Shown: positions 45,874 to 54,980 of the stretch, piece after piece
Layout of the letters: each line of letters starts with the position of its first letter
Numbering within the stretch: the stretch's first letter is position 1
DNA from: Dysgonomonas mossii DSM 22836
GTDB taxonomy: Bacteria; Bacteroidota; Bacteroidia; Bacteroidales; Dysgonomonadaceae
DNA length: 64,000 nucleotides
Reading direction: 5' to 3'
Assembly (NCBI RefSeq): GCF_000213575.1
Contig: NZ_GL892004.1
Span: 310,001 to 374,000, forward strand
Translations under genes and position numbers: made by a program
The notes under the pieces: generated by a model
Database searches by the model: none
Told to the model about the DNA's origin: nothing
Seen by the model: the letters and a program-made list of their open reading frames with translations, nothing else

Positions 45874-46110
45874 ATGAGTGTACAACAAACAACTCCTAAA
45901 GCAGGGAGAAGAACTGCTATGAAACGGACTGAAAGACAGACTCCGGAAGATACGTTAAGAAGAATAATAGAAGAACATAAAAAAGATATGGGAGAGACAG
46001 TATGGCTCAAAATTAATGACAGAACCCATATTGAAGTGGCTGCCAGTCTGACCGAAGATGAGCGAAAAAAAAGAGTGGAAAATTATCTCGAAAATATTGG
46101 TCGCAGATAG
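45874..46110 (+). CDS. Small charged protein of unknown function
   Basis: A 78-residue basic protein with no signal peptide and no motif I recognise. It has a Lys/Arg-rich start (PKAGRRTAMKRTERQT), a helical middle (EDTLRRIIEEHKKDMGE) and a closing helix (LTEDERKKRVENYLENIGRR). It lies 64 bases before a Rossmann-fold reductase on the same strand and may be cotranscribed with it. The presence of a promoter box and normal codon use support a real gene. Confidence 0.6.
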   Translation: MSVQQTTPKAGRRTAMKRTERQTPEDTLRRIIEEHKKDMGETVWLKINDRTHIEVAASLTEDERKKRVENYLENIGRR

Positions 46111-46174
46111 TAAAAGCGATAAAATATAAAAGGTAATCATTTTTTAATAACATTATAAATCAATTGTATATATT

Positions 46175-46822
46175 ATGAAAGTAGCATTAATTGGGGCAAC
46201 CGGGTTTGTGGGTTCTCAACTATTAGAAGAATTGTTGTCGAGGGATCATGAAGTGACAGCGATTGCACGAAATGCTGATAAAATAGAAGTGAAGAATGAT
46301 AAGCTAACCGCTGTGAGTGTTGATATTAAAGATACAGACGCTCTAACAGAGGTATTAAGAAATAATCAGATGGTAATATCTGCATACAATGCCGGTTGGG
46401 ATAATCCGAATATTTATAACGATTATATTGATGGCTATGAGTCGATACAAAAAGCGGTTCGTGCAGCAAATATCAGACGCTATTTTGTAGTCGGCAATGC
46501 CGGTACTCTTTATATAGGAGGGACTCAATTGGTAGACACTGAAGATTTCCCGGCTAAAATGAAAGAAGGCGCAAAAGCGTCGCGAGATCATTTTGATAAG
46601 TTGAGGCGAGAAACATATCTTGATTGGGTATACCTTTCTCCACCTACAGAAATGAATGAAAATATAACTACAGGGCGAACAGGACGATTCAGAATGGGAA
46701 AAGACGAGCCTGTTATGAGAGATGGCACGGCCTCTATTTCTGTTCAGGATTTGGCTATCGTTGTTGCTGATGAAGTCGAAAACAGAAAACACTCCCGCCA
46801 GCATTACACTGTAGGATACTAA
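46175..46822 (+). CDS. NAD(P)-binding Rossmann-fold reductase (atypical SDR)
   Basis: A 215-residue protein with the dinucleotide-binding motif GATGFVGSQL (8-17) and an acidic residue after beta-2 (IARNADK). It resembles NmrA/NAD-dependent epimerase-type atypical short-chain reductases such as YwnB. No catalytic YxxxK is clear. It ends SRQHYTVGY, a common tail in this group. Function is likely redox-linked but unassigned. A strong terminator follows. Confidence 0.85.
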   Translation: MKVALIGATGFVGSQLLEELLSRDHEVTAIARNADKIEVKNDKLTAVSVDIKDTDALTEVLRNNQMVISAYNAGWDNPNIYNDYIDGYESIQKAVRAANIRRYFVVGNAGTLYIGGTQLVDTEDFPAKMKEGAKASRDHFDKLRRETYLDWVYLSPPTEMNENITTGRTGRFRMGKDEPVMRDGTASISVQDLAIVVADEVENRKHSRQHYTVGY

Positions 46823-46857
46823 TTGCTTCGGATACACGACTATACTATAAATACCGA

Positions 46858-46896
46858 ACGGGTACAATGTAACATTAACATTGTACCCGTTTTTTA
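46858..46896 (+). terminator. Terminator of the reductase gene
   Basis: A 13-bp stem ACGGGTACAATGT/ACATTGTACCCGT with a 7-base loop is followed by T6. The convergent phoH gene ends 46 bases further on. Confidence 0.88.
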
Positions 46897-46941
46897 TTCT
46901 ATATGACGTTATTTATGACCGATAAAATCCTTTAGGACAGG

Positions 46942-47931
46942 TTATACCTCTTTTTTATCATACTCCTTCTTTTCTTTTTTCTCTAAGGTTTTTTCTCGTT
47001 TATCCTCTTTCTCGTATGCTTCAACAATTCTTTGAACCAGTTTGTGACGGACAATATCTCCTTTGTCAAATTCGATATGACCAATACCTTTCACGTCTTT
47101 GAGTACCCGCAAAGCATGTTTAAGGCCTGACTGTTGAGACGCAGGAAGGTCTATTTGAGTAACATCGCCTGTTATAATCATTTTCGCATTCATCCCAAGG
47201 CGGGTCAAAAACATTTTTATCTGAAGTACAGTGGTGTTCTGCGCTTCGTCAAGTATGATTACTGCATCGCTAAGAGTTCGCCCACGCATAAAGGCCAACG
47301 GAGCAATCTGTATTGTTTTATTCTCAATATAGTCTTTTAGCTTGGCAGGAGCAATCATATCTTCCAGCGCATCATACAATGGCTGTAGATACGGATCTAT
47401 TTTCTCTTTCATATCTCCCGGCAGAAATCCAAGTTTTTCTCCGGCTTCAACAGCAGGACGACTCAGGATTATCTTTTTCACCTCTTTGTTTTTCAATGCT
47501 TTTACAGCCAAGGCTATTGCCGTATATGTCTTACCCGAACCCGCAGGACCGATACCAAATACCATATCATTTTTATAAAAGCTATTTACAAAATTCTGTT
47601 GGTTTGGTGTGCGTGCAGAGATAGGCTTCCCATTCACTCCGTATATAATCAGATTCTCTTGCTTTACTACATTGGGAGAGTTGCCTTTAACGATATCTAT
47701 AATGTCTTCTTGAGTTAGCTTATTTCGGTCAACAGAGAATTTCTCCAACTCTCTGATCTTTTCTTCGAATAAAGGAACATCTTCTGCATTCCCTGTTACT
47801 TTGATAGCGTTTCCCCGTGCAACGATATGTAATTTAGAAAAGAGCGTTTTTATTAATTGTAAATTGGAATTATTTATGCCGAAAAAGACTACCGGGTCTA
47901 CGTGTTCTAAAATAATTATTTGTTCTATCAT
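46942..47931 (-). CDS. phoH: PhoH-family P-loop ATPase
   Basis: A 329-residue cytoplasmic ATPase of the PhoH (PhoL-like) group, thought to act in RNA metabolism. An N-terminal KH-like region precedes the P-loop GPAGSGKT (128-135). LSRPAVEAGEKLGFLPGDM and the DEAQNTT Walker B follow, and ITGDVTQIDLP closes the core. The tail is Lys/Glu-rich. It is transcribed alone toward the reductase terminator; a TATATTTG -7 box lies at 48006-48013, about 75 bases upstream. Confidence 0.94.
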   Translation of the reverse strand: MIEQIIILEHVDPVVFFGINNSNLQLIKTLFSKLHIVARGNAIKVTGNAEDVPLFEEKIRELEKFSVDRNKLTQEDIIDIVKGNSPNVVKQENLIIYGVNGKPISARTPNQQNFVNSFYKNDMVFGIGPAGSGKTYTAIALAVKALKNKEVKKIILSRPAVEAGEKLGFLPGDMKEKIDPYLQPLYDALEDMIAPAKLKDYIENKTIQIAPLAFMRGRTLSDAVIILDEAQNTTVLQIKMFLTRLGMNAKMIITGDVTQIDLPASQQSGLKHALRVLKDVKGIGHIEFDKGDIVRHKLVQRIVEAYEKEDKREKTLEKKEKKEYDKKEV

Positions 47932-48005
47932 TCAGTTTAATTATCAACAAAGTACCATAATGATTTTAACTTGGTTAGTCGGGTTCTGTATAATGTAATG
48001 GTTCA

Positions 48006-48013
48006 CAAATATA
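48006..48013 (-). promoter_or_regulatory. -7 box of phoH
   Basis: TATATTTG on the minus strand, 74 bases before the ATG at 47931. Confidence 0.4.
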
Positions 48014-48130
48014 ATTATAATCTTCAATATTTTAGGTTTTTCTTAATTTAAACAAAAATGTATTTTGAGAAGTCAGTCATTCTTGTTTCAAAGAAAGGAT
48101 GAAGCAAAATATTATTGCTGTTATAGAAAA

Positions 48131-48162
48131 CAAAAAATCGTGCAAGTAAAACTTGCACGATT
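48131..48162 (-). terminator. Terminator of the GH92-GT2-GH125 operon
   Basis: A perfect 12-bp stem AATCGTGCAAGT/ACTTGCACGATT with loop AAA is followed on the minus strand by TTTTTGTTTT. It begins 22 bases after the GH125 stop. Confidence 0.88.
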
Positions 48163-48184
48163 CCTTCATGTTTTAATTTTGGTT

Positions 48185-49678
48185 TTATTTTATGTCATTC
48201 AATAAGTCAACCTTACCTTCGTTCACCAATTTGAGGATTAACTCTCCAAACAAGGTATTTTGCCAAGCAAACCATTCACGAGTAAATTTGTTCGGATCAT
48301 TTACATTAAATGATTCGTGCATAAAGCCTGTATTTGCATCGGTGTCTATCAGCATTTTTATGCACCACTTTATTTCCTGATCATCCTTACTTGTAAAGGC
48401 CTTCATCATAATACTCATAGGCCATGCCATGTCGTAACCGATATGCGGTCCTCCGATACCTTCACCCGCTTTTCCACGGAAGAAATAAGGATTATCTTCG
48501 CTCCACACATATTTGCGTGTATTCTGGTAGATAGGGTCATTTGCATCTACATCTCCCAAGTATGGCATAGCCAAAAGGCTTGGAACATTTGCATCGTCCA
48601 TCAATAGGTGATTTCCAAAGCCATCAACTTCGAATGCATAGATTTTACCATATTTAGGATGGTTGTAAACGGCATATTCTTTCAACGCAGTTTCAACTTC
48701 CTGAGCAAGGTCAATACATTCTTTAGCCTGAGTAGGTTTTTTATTTACCTCGGTCAATATTTCAGCTGCTTTTCTGAGAGATGATACAGCAAAGAAATTA
48801 GATGGTACAAGGAATTGCAGAGTAGTTGCATCATCCGAAGGACGGAATGAAGAAACGATTAACCCTACAGGCTTCACCGGAGCACCCAATCCTCCATTGT
48901 TTAATGTATCCAATGCTCTGTCTGTTACACGAAGGAAAGAGTAAGGACCTACACCATCTTTGCGCTGTTGTTCTTTAAATGTTTGTAAAACCAGCGTGAT
49001 TGCTTGTAGCCATTCTTCATCGAAGATGCTTGTATCACCTGTGGTTTTCCAATAGTGATATGCTAATCGAATAGGGTAGCATAGCGAGTCTATTTCCCAT
49101 TTACGCTCGTGCAATTCCGGCTTCATCGCTGTACCGTCCGACATCCACTGATGATCGGGATTTGGATCATACGGATCAAGGAACGCATTTGCATACGGGT
49201 CAATAATGATGCACTTGAACTGACGGCGAATAACTCCCGCTAGCATTGCTTTTAGTTCAGTGTCGCTATTTGCTAACTGTACGTAAGGCCAAACCTGTGC
49301 TCCTGAATCGCGTAGCCACATCGCATGGATATCTCCTGTGTATACCACAGTGTCATCTTTTCCATTGCTCTTTCTGTGTCTTACCGTTGTGTCCAGTGTA
49401 TTCGGAAAACAGTTTTCAAACATCCATGCCAGTTTTTGATTTTTCAGCATTTTTTTGATGCGTACTATTTCGCTTTCTACAGCCTTCGACTGGAATAGAC
49501 GTTTGTCTACCGCAGGACGGTTGCTTTTGTAAGGATCGTCCTTTTTGATAGCAGTGTTATCCTGAGATAAAACTGTATTATTTTCTAATTTGATCAAGGA
49601 GCCAGCTTCTGCCGATATTGCCGTCATACTCGCTAAGCATAGTCCTATGATCCCTTTTTTTATGTAGTTATTTTTCAT
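48185..49678 (-). CDS. GH125 exo-alpha-1,6-mannosidase
   Basis: A 497-residue glycoside hydrolase with a signal peptide. GH125 members remove alpha-1,6-linked mannose from yeast mannan or N-glycans. Family blocks visible are MLKNQKLAWMFENCFPNTLD, GDIHAMWLRDSGAQVWPY and NAFLDPYDPNPDHQWMSDG, then KWEIDSLCYPIRLAYHYW and a C-terminal FMHESFN. Export to the periplasm is predicted. It is the last gene of an operon with a GH92 alpha-mannosidase and a GT2 enzyme, so the pair probably acts on alpha-mannosides. No SusC/D pair is adjacent. Confidence 0.93.
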   Translation of the reverse strand: MKNNYIKKGIIGLCLASMTAISAEAGSLIKLENNTVLSQDNTAIKKDDPYKSNRPAVDKRLFQSKAVESEIVRIKKMLKNQKLAWMFENCFPNTLDTTVRHRKSNGKDDTVVYTGDIHAMWLRDSGAQVWPYVQLANSDTELKAMLAGVIRRQFKCIIIDPYANAFLDPYDPNPDHQWMSDGTAMKPELHERKWEIDSLCYPIRLAYHYWKTTGDTSIFDEEWLQAITLVLQTFKEQQRKDGVGPYSFLRVTDRALDTLNNGGLGAPVKPVGLIVSSFRPSDDATTLQFLVPSNFFAVSSLRKAAEILTEVNKKPTQAKECIDLAQEVETALKEYAVYNHPKYGKIYAFEVDGFGNHLLMDDANVPSLLAMPYLGDVDANDPIYQNTRKYVWSEDNPYFFRGKAGEGIGGPHIGYDMAWPMSIMMKAFTSKDDQEIKWCIKMLIDTDANTGFMHESFNVNDPNKFTREWFAWQNTLFGELILKLVNEGKVDLLNDIK

Positions 49679-49716
49679 AATTAGTACATGTTTCTAAAAA
49701 ACATTTAATCAATAAT

Positions 49717-50715
49717 CTATTTTCGAGTACCGAATTTAATCAAAAATGAGAAGATAACAATAGTCGGCTTCATTTCTAATAAGGTAGATAGATTTTCTTT
49801 TTTATATAGAAATCTAAACTGACTCATTATCAGATTATTTTTCCTTAATGCATTTATCTCTCCAAATGCTTTCCGGAGAGGAAATAGCAGGATGGCTTGA
49901 CGTGAAGCACTATAAAATGAACGAACTACATTTTTGAATAGGAAAGCATTGCATTTGCTTTCACTAATCCCTTTACTTTTCAGAAATTTATACAATTCCT
50001 CAAAAAATGAAATTCTCTTTTTGATCGATCGATAAGCGTATACTTTCCCTGTATTGTTAGAGTGAAAGACATGATAATATAAAAAGTCGGGAACAAGTCC
50101 GATCTTATTTATTTTATCATATACATTTATGAAAAAAATGCTGTCTTCGGAACAAATGTTTCTTGAGTCTAAGAAAGATAGTGCATTTTGTTTCAAAAAA
50201 TCAGCTCTATACAGATGGTTCCATATAACGCACGAAATTTTATCGCTGCATACATTTTTATAAAACCATTCTTTATCCGTTGCATTTGTAGAATTATCAG
50301 GATATTTATATCCTTCTTCTACATATTCTGATTTCACTTTATAAACACACAGAAAGTTACACCTTACAACATCTAAACGTTCTTCTTCGGCTTTTTGATA
50401 TAACAACTCATACATATCAGGCTCGCAATAATCGTCGTGATCGAAGAAGCCGATGTATTTTCCTTTGGCTGCTTCTATTCCTTTATTCCTGCTGATTCCT
50501 GTATGCAGATTTTCACTGTTATAAATCAGTACTATTCTCTTATCTTTTGCAGCAAAACCTTCAGCAATATTATTGCTCCCGTCGGTAGGGCAGTCGAGAA
50601 CCAAGATGATCTCAATCTCTTTCAATGTTTGATTAACAATAGAAGTCAAACATTTTTCAAGATATTTGCCCGCATTATGAACAGGAACAATAATACTGAC
50701 TTTAGGTTGCTCCAT
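49717..50715 (-). CDS. Family 2 glycosyltransferase
   Basis: A 332-residue GT-A enzyme. The N-terminus SIIVPVHNAGKYLEKCLTSI and the DxD-like FFDHDDY (about 89-95) are typical of GT2. Conserved CSED in the middle of the acceptor domain fits the catalytic base region (ED). The C-terminus has a hydrophobic segment (PTIVIFSFLIKF) that may associate with the membrane. Sugar donor and acceptor are unknown. It starts 3 bases after the GH92 gene and is 38 bases before GH125, unusual company for a synthetic enzyme. Confidence 0.9.
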   Translation of the reverse strand: MEQPKVSIIVPVHNAGKYLEKCLTSIVNQTLKEIEIILVLDCPTDGSNNIAEGFAAKDKRIVLIYNSENLHTGISRNKGIEAAKGKYIGFFDHDDYCEPDMYELLYQKAEEERLDVVRCNFLCVYKVKSEYVEEGYKYPDNSTNATDKEWFYKNVCSDKISCVIWNHLYRADFLKQNALSFLDSRNICSEDSIFFINVYDKINKIGLVPDFLYYHVFHSNNTGKVYAYRSIKKRISFFEELYKFLKSKGISESKCNAFLFKNVVRSFYSASRQAILLFPLRKAFGEINALRKNNLIMSQFRFLYKKENLSTLLEMKPTIVIFSFLIKFGTRK

Positions 50716-50718
50716 TTC

Positions 50719-53031
50719 TTATTTTTTCTTTTTCGTATTCGTTACCTTATATTCTTTCGAGAACGAATATGGCAGGTCGCTGTCGCTTGTCCCTCTGTTT
50801 TGGTTGGCAGTAGGAGACATTTTGTAGCTGATGTTTGCACCACCAAGAAGATCTCCGTGTGTCACGTAGTTCTTTGTATATGGCTGTCCATTTACTGTCA
50901 TGCTTTCCACATAGCGGTTTGCTTTGCTGTTGTTATCTGCCTTGATCGTTACTTTTTTTCCGTTCGCCAGGTTTAGGGTCACAGATTTGAATAGTGGCGA
51001 TCCTAAGATATATTCATCCGATCCCGGGCAAACAGGGTAGAACCCTAATGCAGAGAATACATACCAGGCAGATGTCTGACCGTTATCTTCGTCTCCACAA
51101 TATCCGTCAGGATTAGGCGTGTACAATTTATCCATCACCTCACGTACCCAGTATTGGGCTTTCCAAGGCTCGGCTGAATAGTTGTACATATATATCATGT
51201 GTTGGATCGGCTGGTTACCATGCGCATAGTTACCCATGTTCATAATCTGCATTTCGCGGATCTCATGAATCACACCTCCGTAATAGCTGTCATCAAATAA
51301 TGGCGGTACGTTGAATACAGAGTCCATCATGCGGTTGAAACCTGCCTTGCCTCCCATTAGGTCGATCAATCCTTGAGGATCGTGGAATACCGACCATGTG
51401 TAGTGCCAGCTGTTACCTTCAGTGAAGGCATCACCCCATTTCAACGGATTGAAAGGAGATTGGAACTTACCGTCTGCATTCTTTCCTCTCATCAACTTAT
51501 GTTCAGGATCGAAAAGGTTTTTATAGTTCATCGCACGCTTAGCGTAGATTTCGATTTCTTTTTCAGGTTTACCCAGTTTCTTACCGAACTGGTAGATACA
51601 CCAATCGTCGTATGCATATTCCAATGTACGTGCTGCACTCTCATTGATTTTCACATCGTAAGGTACGTAACCGAGTTTGTTATAGTATTCCCAGCCTAAA
51701 CGTCCGGTAGAACTTACGGTAGGATGTACAGCGTTTGCTCCGTGAACTACGGCTTGCCATAGTGTTTCAGCATCGTATCCACGAAGTCCTTTCAGGTAAG
51801 CGTCGGCTACTACAGACGCAGAATTGTTACCCACCATACAACCACGGTGACCAGGGCTTGCCCATTCCGGCAAGAATCCGCTTTCTTTGTAGGTATTCAC
51901 TAACCCTTCTTGCATCTTGGTGTTCATTTCCGGATACATCAAGTTAAGGAATGGGAATAAACAACGGAAAGTATCCCAAAAACCTGTGTCTGTGAACATA
52001 TAGCCGGGAAGAACTTCTCCGTTGTAAGGGCTATAGTGCACCACTTCGTTCTTTGCATTTATCTCATAAAAAGAACGAGGGAATAATACCGAGCGATATA
52101 AGCAAGAATAGAATGTACGAAGATTATCGATGTTATTGTCTTCTACTTCGATACGTCCTAATGTTTTGTTCCATTCGGCACGTCCTTGCGCAGTAACCTG
52201 ATCGAATGATTTTCCGTCCAGTTCTTTCAGGTTTTGTTCTGCTTGTTCAGGGCTGATGAATGAAGAAGCAATGCGGGCATGTACTTTCTCTCCTCTCTTG
52301 GTAGAGAAGCCGATAATACCACCTGCATGGCTGTCTTTAACTTCCAAGCTTTTGGTAGAGAGAACACCTCCGGCAACAGAAGCTGTATATGTAAATGGTT
52401 TGTCGAAAACGATTACAAAGTAATTCTTGAAGTTTTCAGGCACGCCACCACTATTACGTGTTGTGTAGCCGATAATTTTGTTTTCGGCAGGAATGATTTT
52501 CACATAAGACCCACGGTCGAAGGCATCAACTACAACGTATGAGTTTTGCTCTTCGGGAAACGTAAAACGGAACATTACCGCACGAGATGTAGGAGCCATT
52601 TCGGTAACCACATCGTGATCGGCAAGATAAACTGAATAATAGTACGGTTTAGCTATTTCCGCCTTGTGCGAAAACCAGCTGGCACGTCTATCCTGATCAA
52701 ATACAGGCCGACCTGTTACAGGCATGATAGAGAATTGACCATAATCGTTGATCCATGGACTTGGCTGGTGTGTTTGTTTGAAGCCACGAATTTTGTCGGC
52801 ATCGTAGGTATATGCCCAGCCGTCACCCATCTTACCGGTCTGAGGCATCCAGAAATTCATTCCCCAAGGCATCGCGATAGCCGGATAGGTGTTACCCGTA
52901 GATAACGAATACTTCGATTGGGTGCCGACTAAAGGACTAACATAGTCGACCGGCTCATAATTCTGAGATTGAATAGTCCCCAGAAAGCCAATTAATGCTA
53001 GGAATAGAATTCCTATTTTCTTTTTTTTCAT
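50719..53031 (-). CDS. GH92 alpha-mannosidase
   Basis: A 770-residue exo-alpha-mannosidase with a signal peptide (IGILFLALIGFLGTIQSQ). GH92 enzymes are calcium-dependent and remove alpha-1,2/1,3/1,4/1,6-linked mannose, with specificity differing between members. The N-terminal beta-sandwich starts DYVSPLVGTQS. The (alpha/alpha)6 catalytic domain has GFLPEWASPGHRGCMVGNNSA and the hallmark GYCGDEDNGQTSAWYVFSA, which holds the catalytic acids. The length is typical. It leads an operon with GT2 and GH125. A -7 box TATTTTTG is at 53241-53248, giving a leader of about 200 bases. Confidence 0.95.
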   Translation of the reverse strand: MKKKKIGILFLALIGFLGTIQSQNYEPVDYVSPLVGTQSKYSLSTGNTYPAIAMPWGMNFWMPQTGKMGDGWAYTYDADKIRGFKQTHQPSPWINDYGQFSIMPVTGRPVFDQDRRASWFSHKAEIAKPYYYSVYLADHDVVTEMAPTSRAVMFRFTFPEEQNSYVVVDAFDRGSYVKIIPAENKIIGYTTRNSGGVPENFKNYFVIVFDKPFTYTASVAGGVLSTKSLEVKDSHAGGIIGFSTKRGEKVHARIASSFISPEQAEQNLKELDGKSFDQVTAQGRAEWNKTLGRIEVEDNNIDNLRTFYSCLYRSVLFPRSFYEINAKNEVVHYSPYNGEVLPGYMFTDTGFWDTFRCLFPFLNLMYPEMNTKMQEGLVNTYKESGFLPEWASPGHRGCMVGNNSASVVADAYLKGLRGYDAETLWQAVVHGANAVHPTVSSTGRLGWEYYNKLGYVPYDVKINESAARTLEYAYDDWCIYQFGKKLGKPEKEIEIYAKRAMNYKNLFDPEHKLMRGKNADGKFQSPFNPLKWGDAFTEGNSWHYTWSVFHDPQGLIDLMGGKAGFNRMMDSVFNVPPLFDDSYYGGVIHEIREMQIMNMGNYAHGNQPIQHMIYMYNYSAEPWKAQYWVREVMDKLYTPNPDGYCGDEDNGQTSAWYVFSALGFYPVCPGSDEYILGSPLFKSVTLNLANGKKVTIKADNNSKANRYVESMTVNGQPYTKNYVTHGDLLGGANISYKMSPTANQNRGTSDSDLPYSFSKEYKVTNTKKKK

Positions 53032-53240
53032 TGTTGATTGAGGTTTTTAAGTTGCTTTTATGATTTTGCGATATTTAGATGTTTTGTTTTGAAAATTGAA
53101 CTGCATTGTTTAGATAATAACATTAAATACTCGCATAGAGAAGCGAGAAAAACGCATGCTAAAAAGGTTGTTGAAGTATATTAAAAATAAACTTGCAGTT
53201 AAAATTTCTATTCTCATCGGGCATTGAAAAATAATCATTT

Positions 53241-53248
53241 CAAAAATA
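53241..53248 (-). promoter_or_regulatory. Possible -7 box of the mannosidase operon
   Basis: TATTTTTG on the minus strand lies 209 bases before the GH92 ATG; no -33 box is seen. A weak call. Confidence 0.3.
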
Positions 53249-53300
53249 CATTAACAAAGGGAATTAGTACTTAGGTTTAAATTAATATTAACAAAAAAGA

Positions 53301-54224
53301 CTATTCGTTCATGTTAATTAACAACTTCGTTTTATCTATCTTTTCTTTCATAGGTAATTCTGCATTTATCCAATGGATATATATCCCTCTTTTCTCCATT
53401 CCTCTAAACCATGTCATTTGCCTTTTTGCAAACTGGTGGATAGCAATTTCCAATTGCGAATACATATCTTCGTAGTTCAATTGTCCGAGTATATATTGAG
53501 TAACATATTTATATTCCAATCCGTAATAAATTAGGTCGTCAGGTTTTACTCCTTGAGAGAGAATGTCTTTTATTTCTTCTATCATTCCATCCTCAAGCCG
53601 GGCTTTAAGACGTTCTGATATTTTTTTTCGACGTAATTCACGATCGATATCTACTCCAATTACTAAACTATTGAGGGGAGGAAATTCGTTCTGCTCCAAC
53701 GGGTGAGCCTTTTTATACTCTTCTATCTCTATTGCTCTTATTGCTCTTTGAGCTGTATCCACATCCGTTTTGTTATGTAACGTTTTATAGCGCTCTAGTA
53801 TTTGTGTGAGTGCTTGTAGACTATAGTCTGCATATTTTGATCTGAGTTCTTTATTTTCGGGAACGTTTACCAATGAATACCCTTTAAGTACCGATTCGAC
53901 ATAGAGCCCCGATCCTCCACATAGGATAGGGAGTTTACCCCTGTTTTTCATGTCTGTATATACATTGTGAAAATCGTGCTGATACTCGAAGATATTATAT
54001 TTGTCTCCGGCTTCCCGAATGTCAATTAGATGATAAGGTATCTCTTCACCGTTTATTACATAATCAGACAGATCTTTGCCTGTTCCAATATCCATCGAGC
54101 GATATACCTGCCGCGAGTCTCCGCTTATGATCTCAGTATGGAGCGCATGTGCCAAATGGCATGCAAAAGATGTTTTACCCGATGCGGTTGGTCCTATAAT
54201 CGTGATTAGATCATAATTCTTCAT
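53301..54224 (-). CDS. miaA: tRNA dimethylallyltransferase
   Basis: A 307-residue enzyme adding the i6A37 group to UNN-decoding tRNAs. The P-loop is GPTASGKT (11-18). SGDSRQVYRSMDIGTGK and PYHLIDI follow, with GGSGLYVESVLKGY later. QFAKRQMTWFRG near the C-terminus is the family's tRNA-binding block. The length is normal. The -7 box TAACTTTG ends only 5 bases before the ATG, so the mRNA may be leaderless. Confidence 0.96.
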   Translation of the reverse strand: MKNYDLITIIGPTASGKTSFACHLAHALHTEIISGDSRQVYRSMDIGTGKDLSDYVINGEEIPYHLIDIREAGDKYNIFEYQHDFHNVYTDMKNRGKLPILCGGSGLYVESVLKGYSLVNVPENKELRSKYADYSLQALTQILERYKTLHNKTDVDTAQRAIRAIEIEEYKKAHPLEQNEFPPLNSLVIGVDIDRELRRKKISERLKARLEDGMIEEIKDILSQGVKPDDLIYYGLEYKYVTQYILGQLNYEDMYSQLEIAIHQFAKRQMTWFRGMEKRGIYIHWINAELPMKEKIDKTKLLINMNE

Positions 54225-54229
54225 GAATA

Positions 54230-54237
54230 CAAAGTTA
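54230..54237 (-). promoter_or_regulatory. -7 box of miaA
   Basis: TAACTTTG on the minus strand, ending 5 bases before the ATG at 54224. Confidence 0.5.
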
Positions 54238-54492
54238 GAATGAAATTTATATTTTCACTTATAATAGAATATCAGATTCCCTTTTGTGTCTCAAAAAATT
54301 ACAAAACTGACAGGTATTTATATTTCGTTTCTGCTATAAAAGCTATTTCTATGTAAATAAAAGATAAAAATCCTTATTAAAGTAGGTATTAAGCTTTCTA
54401 AACCCGAAAGAAATTTAAGAACTTAGTTATCTTTACACAATTAATTATTTGTACTTCTATAAGATATGAGTGGTAAGTTAAAAAAATCACTT

Positions 54493-54500
54493 TATATTTG
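54493..54500 (+). promoter_or_regulatory. -7 box of rsfS
   Basis: TATATTTG lies 38 bases before the ATG at 54539. Confidence 0.5.
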
Positions 54501-54538
54501 TAGGCTAAAACAAAAAAAGAGACTCTATAAATTAACGA

Positions 54539-54898
54539 ATGAAAGAAGTAAAAAGCTTAGTAAACAATATTGTGGCTGCATGCCAAGAGAAGAAAGCTAA
54601 AAATATCGTCATTGTCGATATGACAGAATTACCGGGTACTATTTGTCAATATTTTGTGATTTGCGAAGGAAACACTCCTATACAAGTATCTGCTATATCA
54701 GAAGAAATTGTTGATTACCTCAAGAAAAAGAAAAAAGAACGTCCTTTGCTAATCGACGGATTACGTGAAAGCCGTTGGGTTGGTATAGATTATGGTACGG
54801 TTATTGTTCATGTATTTGTGCCCGAATTGCGTGAGTTTTATAATATCGAACATTTGTGGGCGGATGCAAAACTAGAGTCAATTCCCGATATTGATTGA
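54539..54898 (+). CDS. rsfS: Ribosome silencing factor
   Basis: A 119-residue Iojap/RsfS protein that binds ribosomal protein L14 and keeps the subunits apart when nutrients run short. Conserved blocks are NIVIVDMTELPGTICQYFVICEG, then SRWVGIDYGTVIVHVFVPELREFYNIEHLW. The length is normal. It sits 82 bases upstream of ftsH, a gene order commonly seen in Bacteroidota with cdsA next. Confidence 0.96.
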   Translation: MKEVKSLVNNIVAACQEKKAKNIVIVDMTELPGTICQYFVICEGNTPIQVSAISEEIVDYLKKKKKERPLLIDGLRESRWVGIDYGTVIVHVFVPELREFYNIEHLWADAKLESIPDID

Positions 54899-54937
54899 GA
54901 TAAAGCATATTTAAACAAATCTTATTTACGCTTGTTA

Positions 54938-54945
54938 TAGTTTTG
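54938..54945 (+). promoter_or_regulatory. -7 box of ftsH
   Basis: TAGTTTTG lies 35 bases before the ftsH ATG, so ftsH can be transcribed apart from rsfS. Confidence 0.5.
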
Positions 54946-54980
54946 AAAACAAACTAAATCACACATTGTGAGGAAAAAAT

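Larger units (their letters stand above)
54225..54538. other. Gene-free divergent gap between miaA and rsfS
   Basis: This 314-base gap holds the miaA -7 box at 54230-54237 and an rsfS -7 box at 54493-54500. The middle is AT-rich, and I see no gene or clear repeat in it. Confidence 0.6.

Noticed and set aside
53144-53164. Hairpin CTCGC/GCGAG upstream of the GH92 gene
   Set aside because: A 5-bp stem without a T run, not distinguishable from chance.
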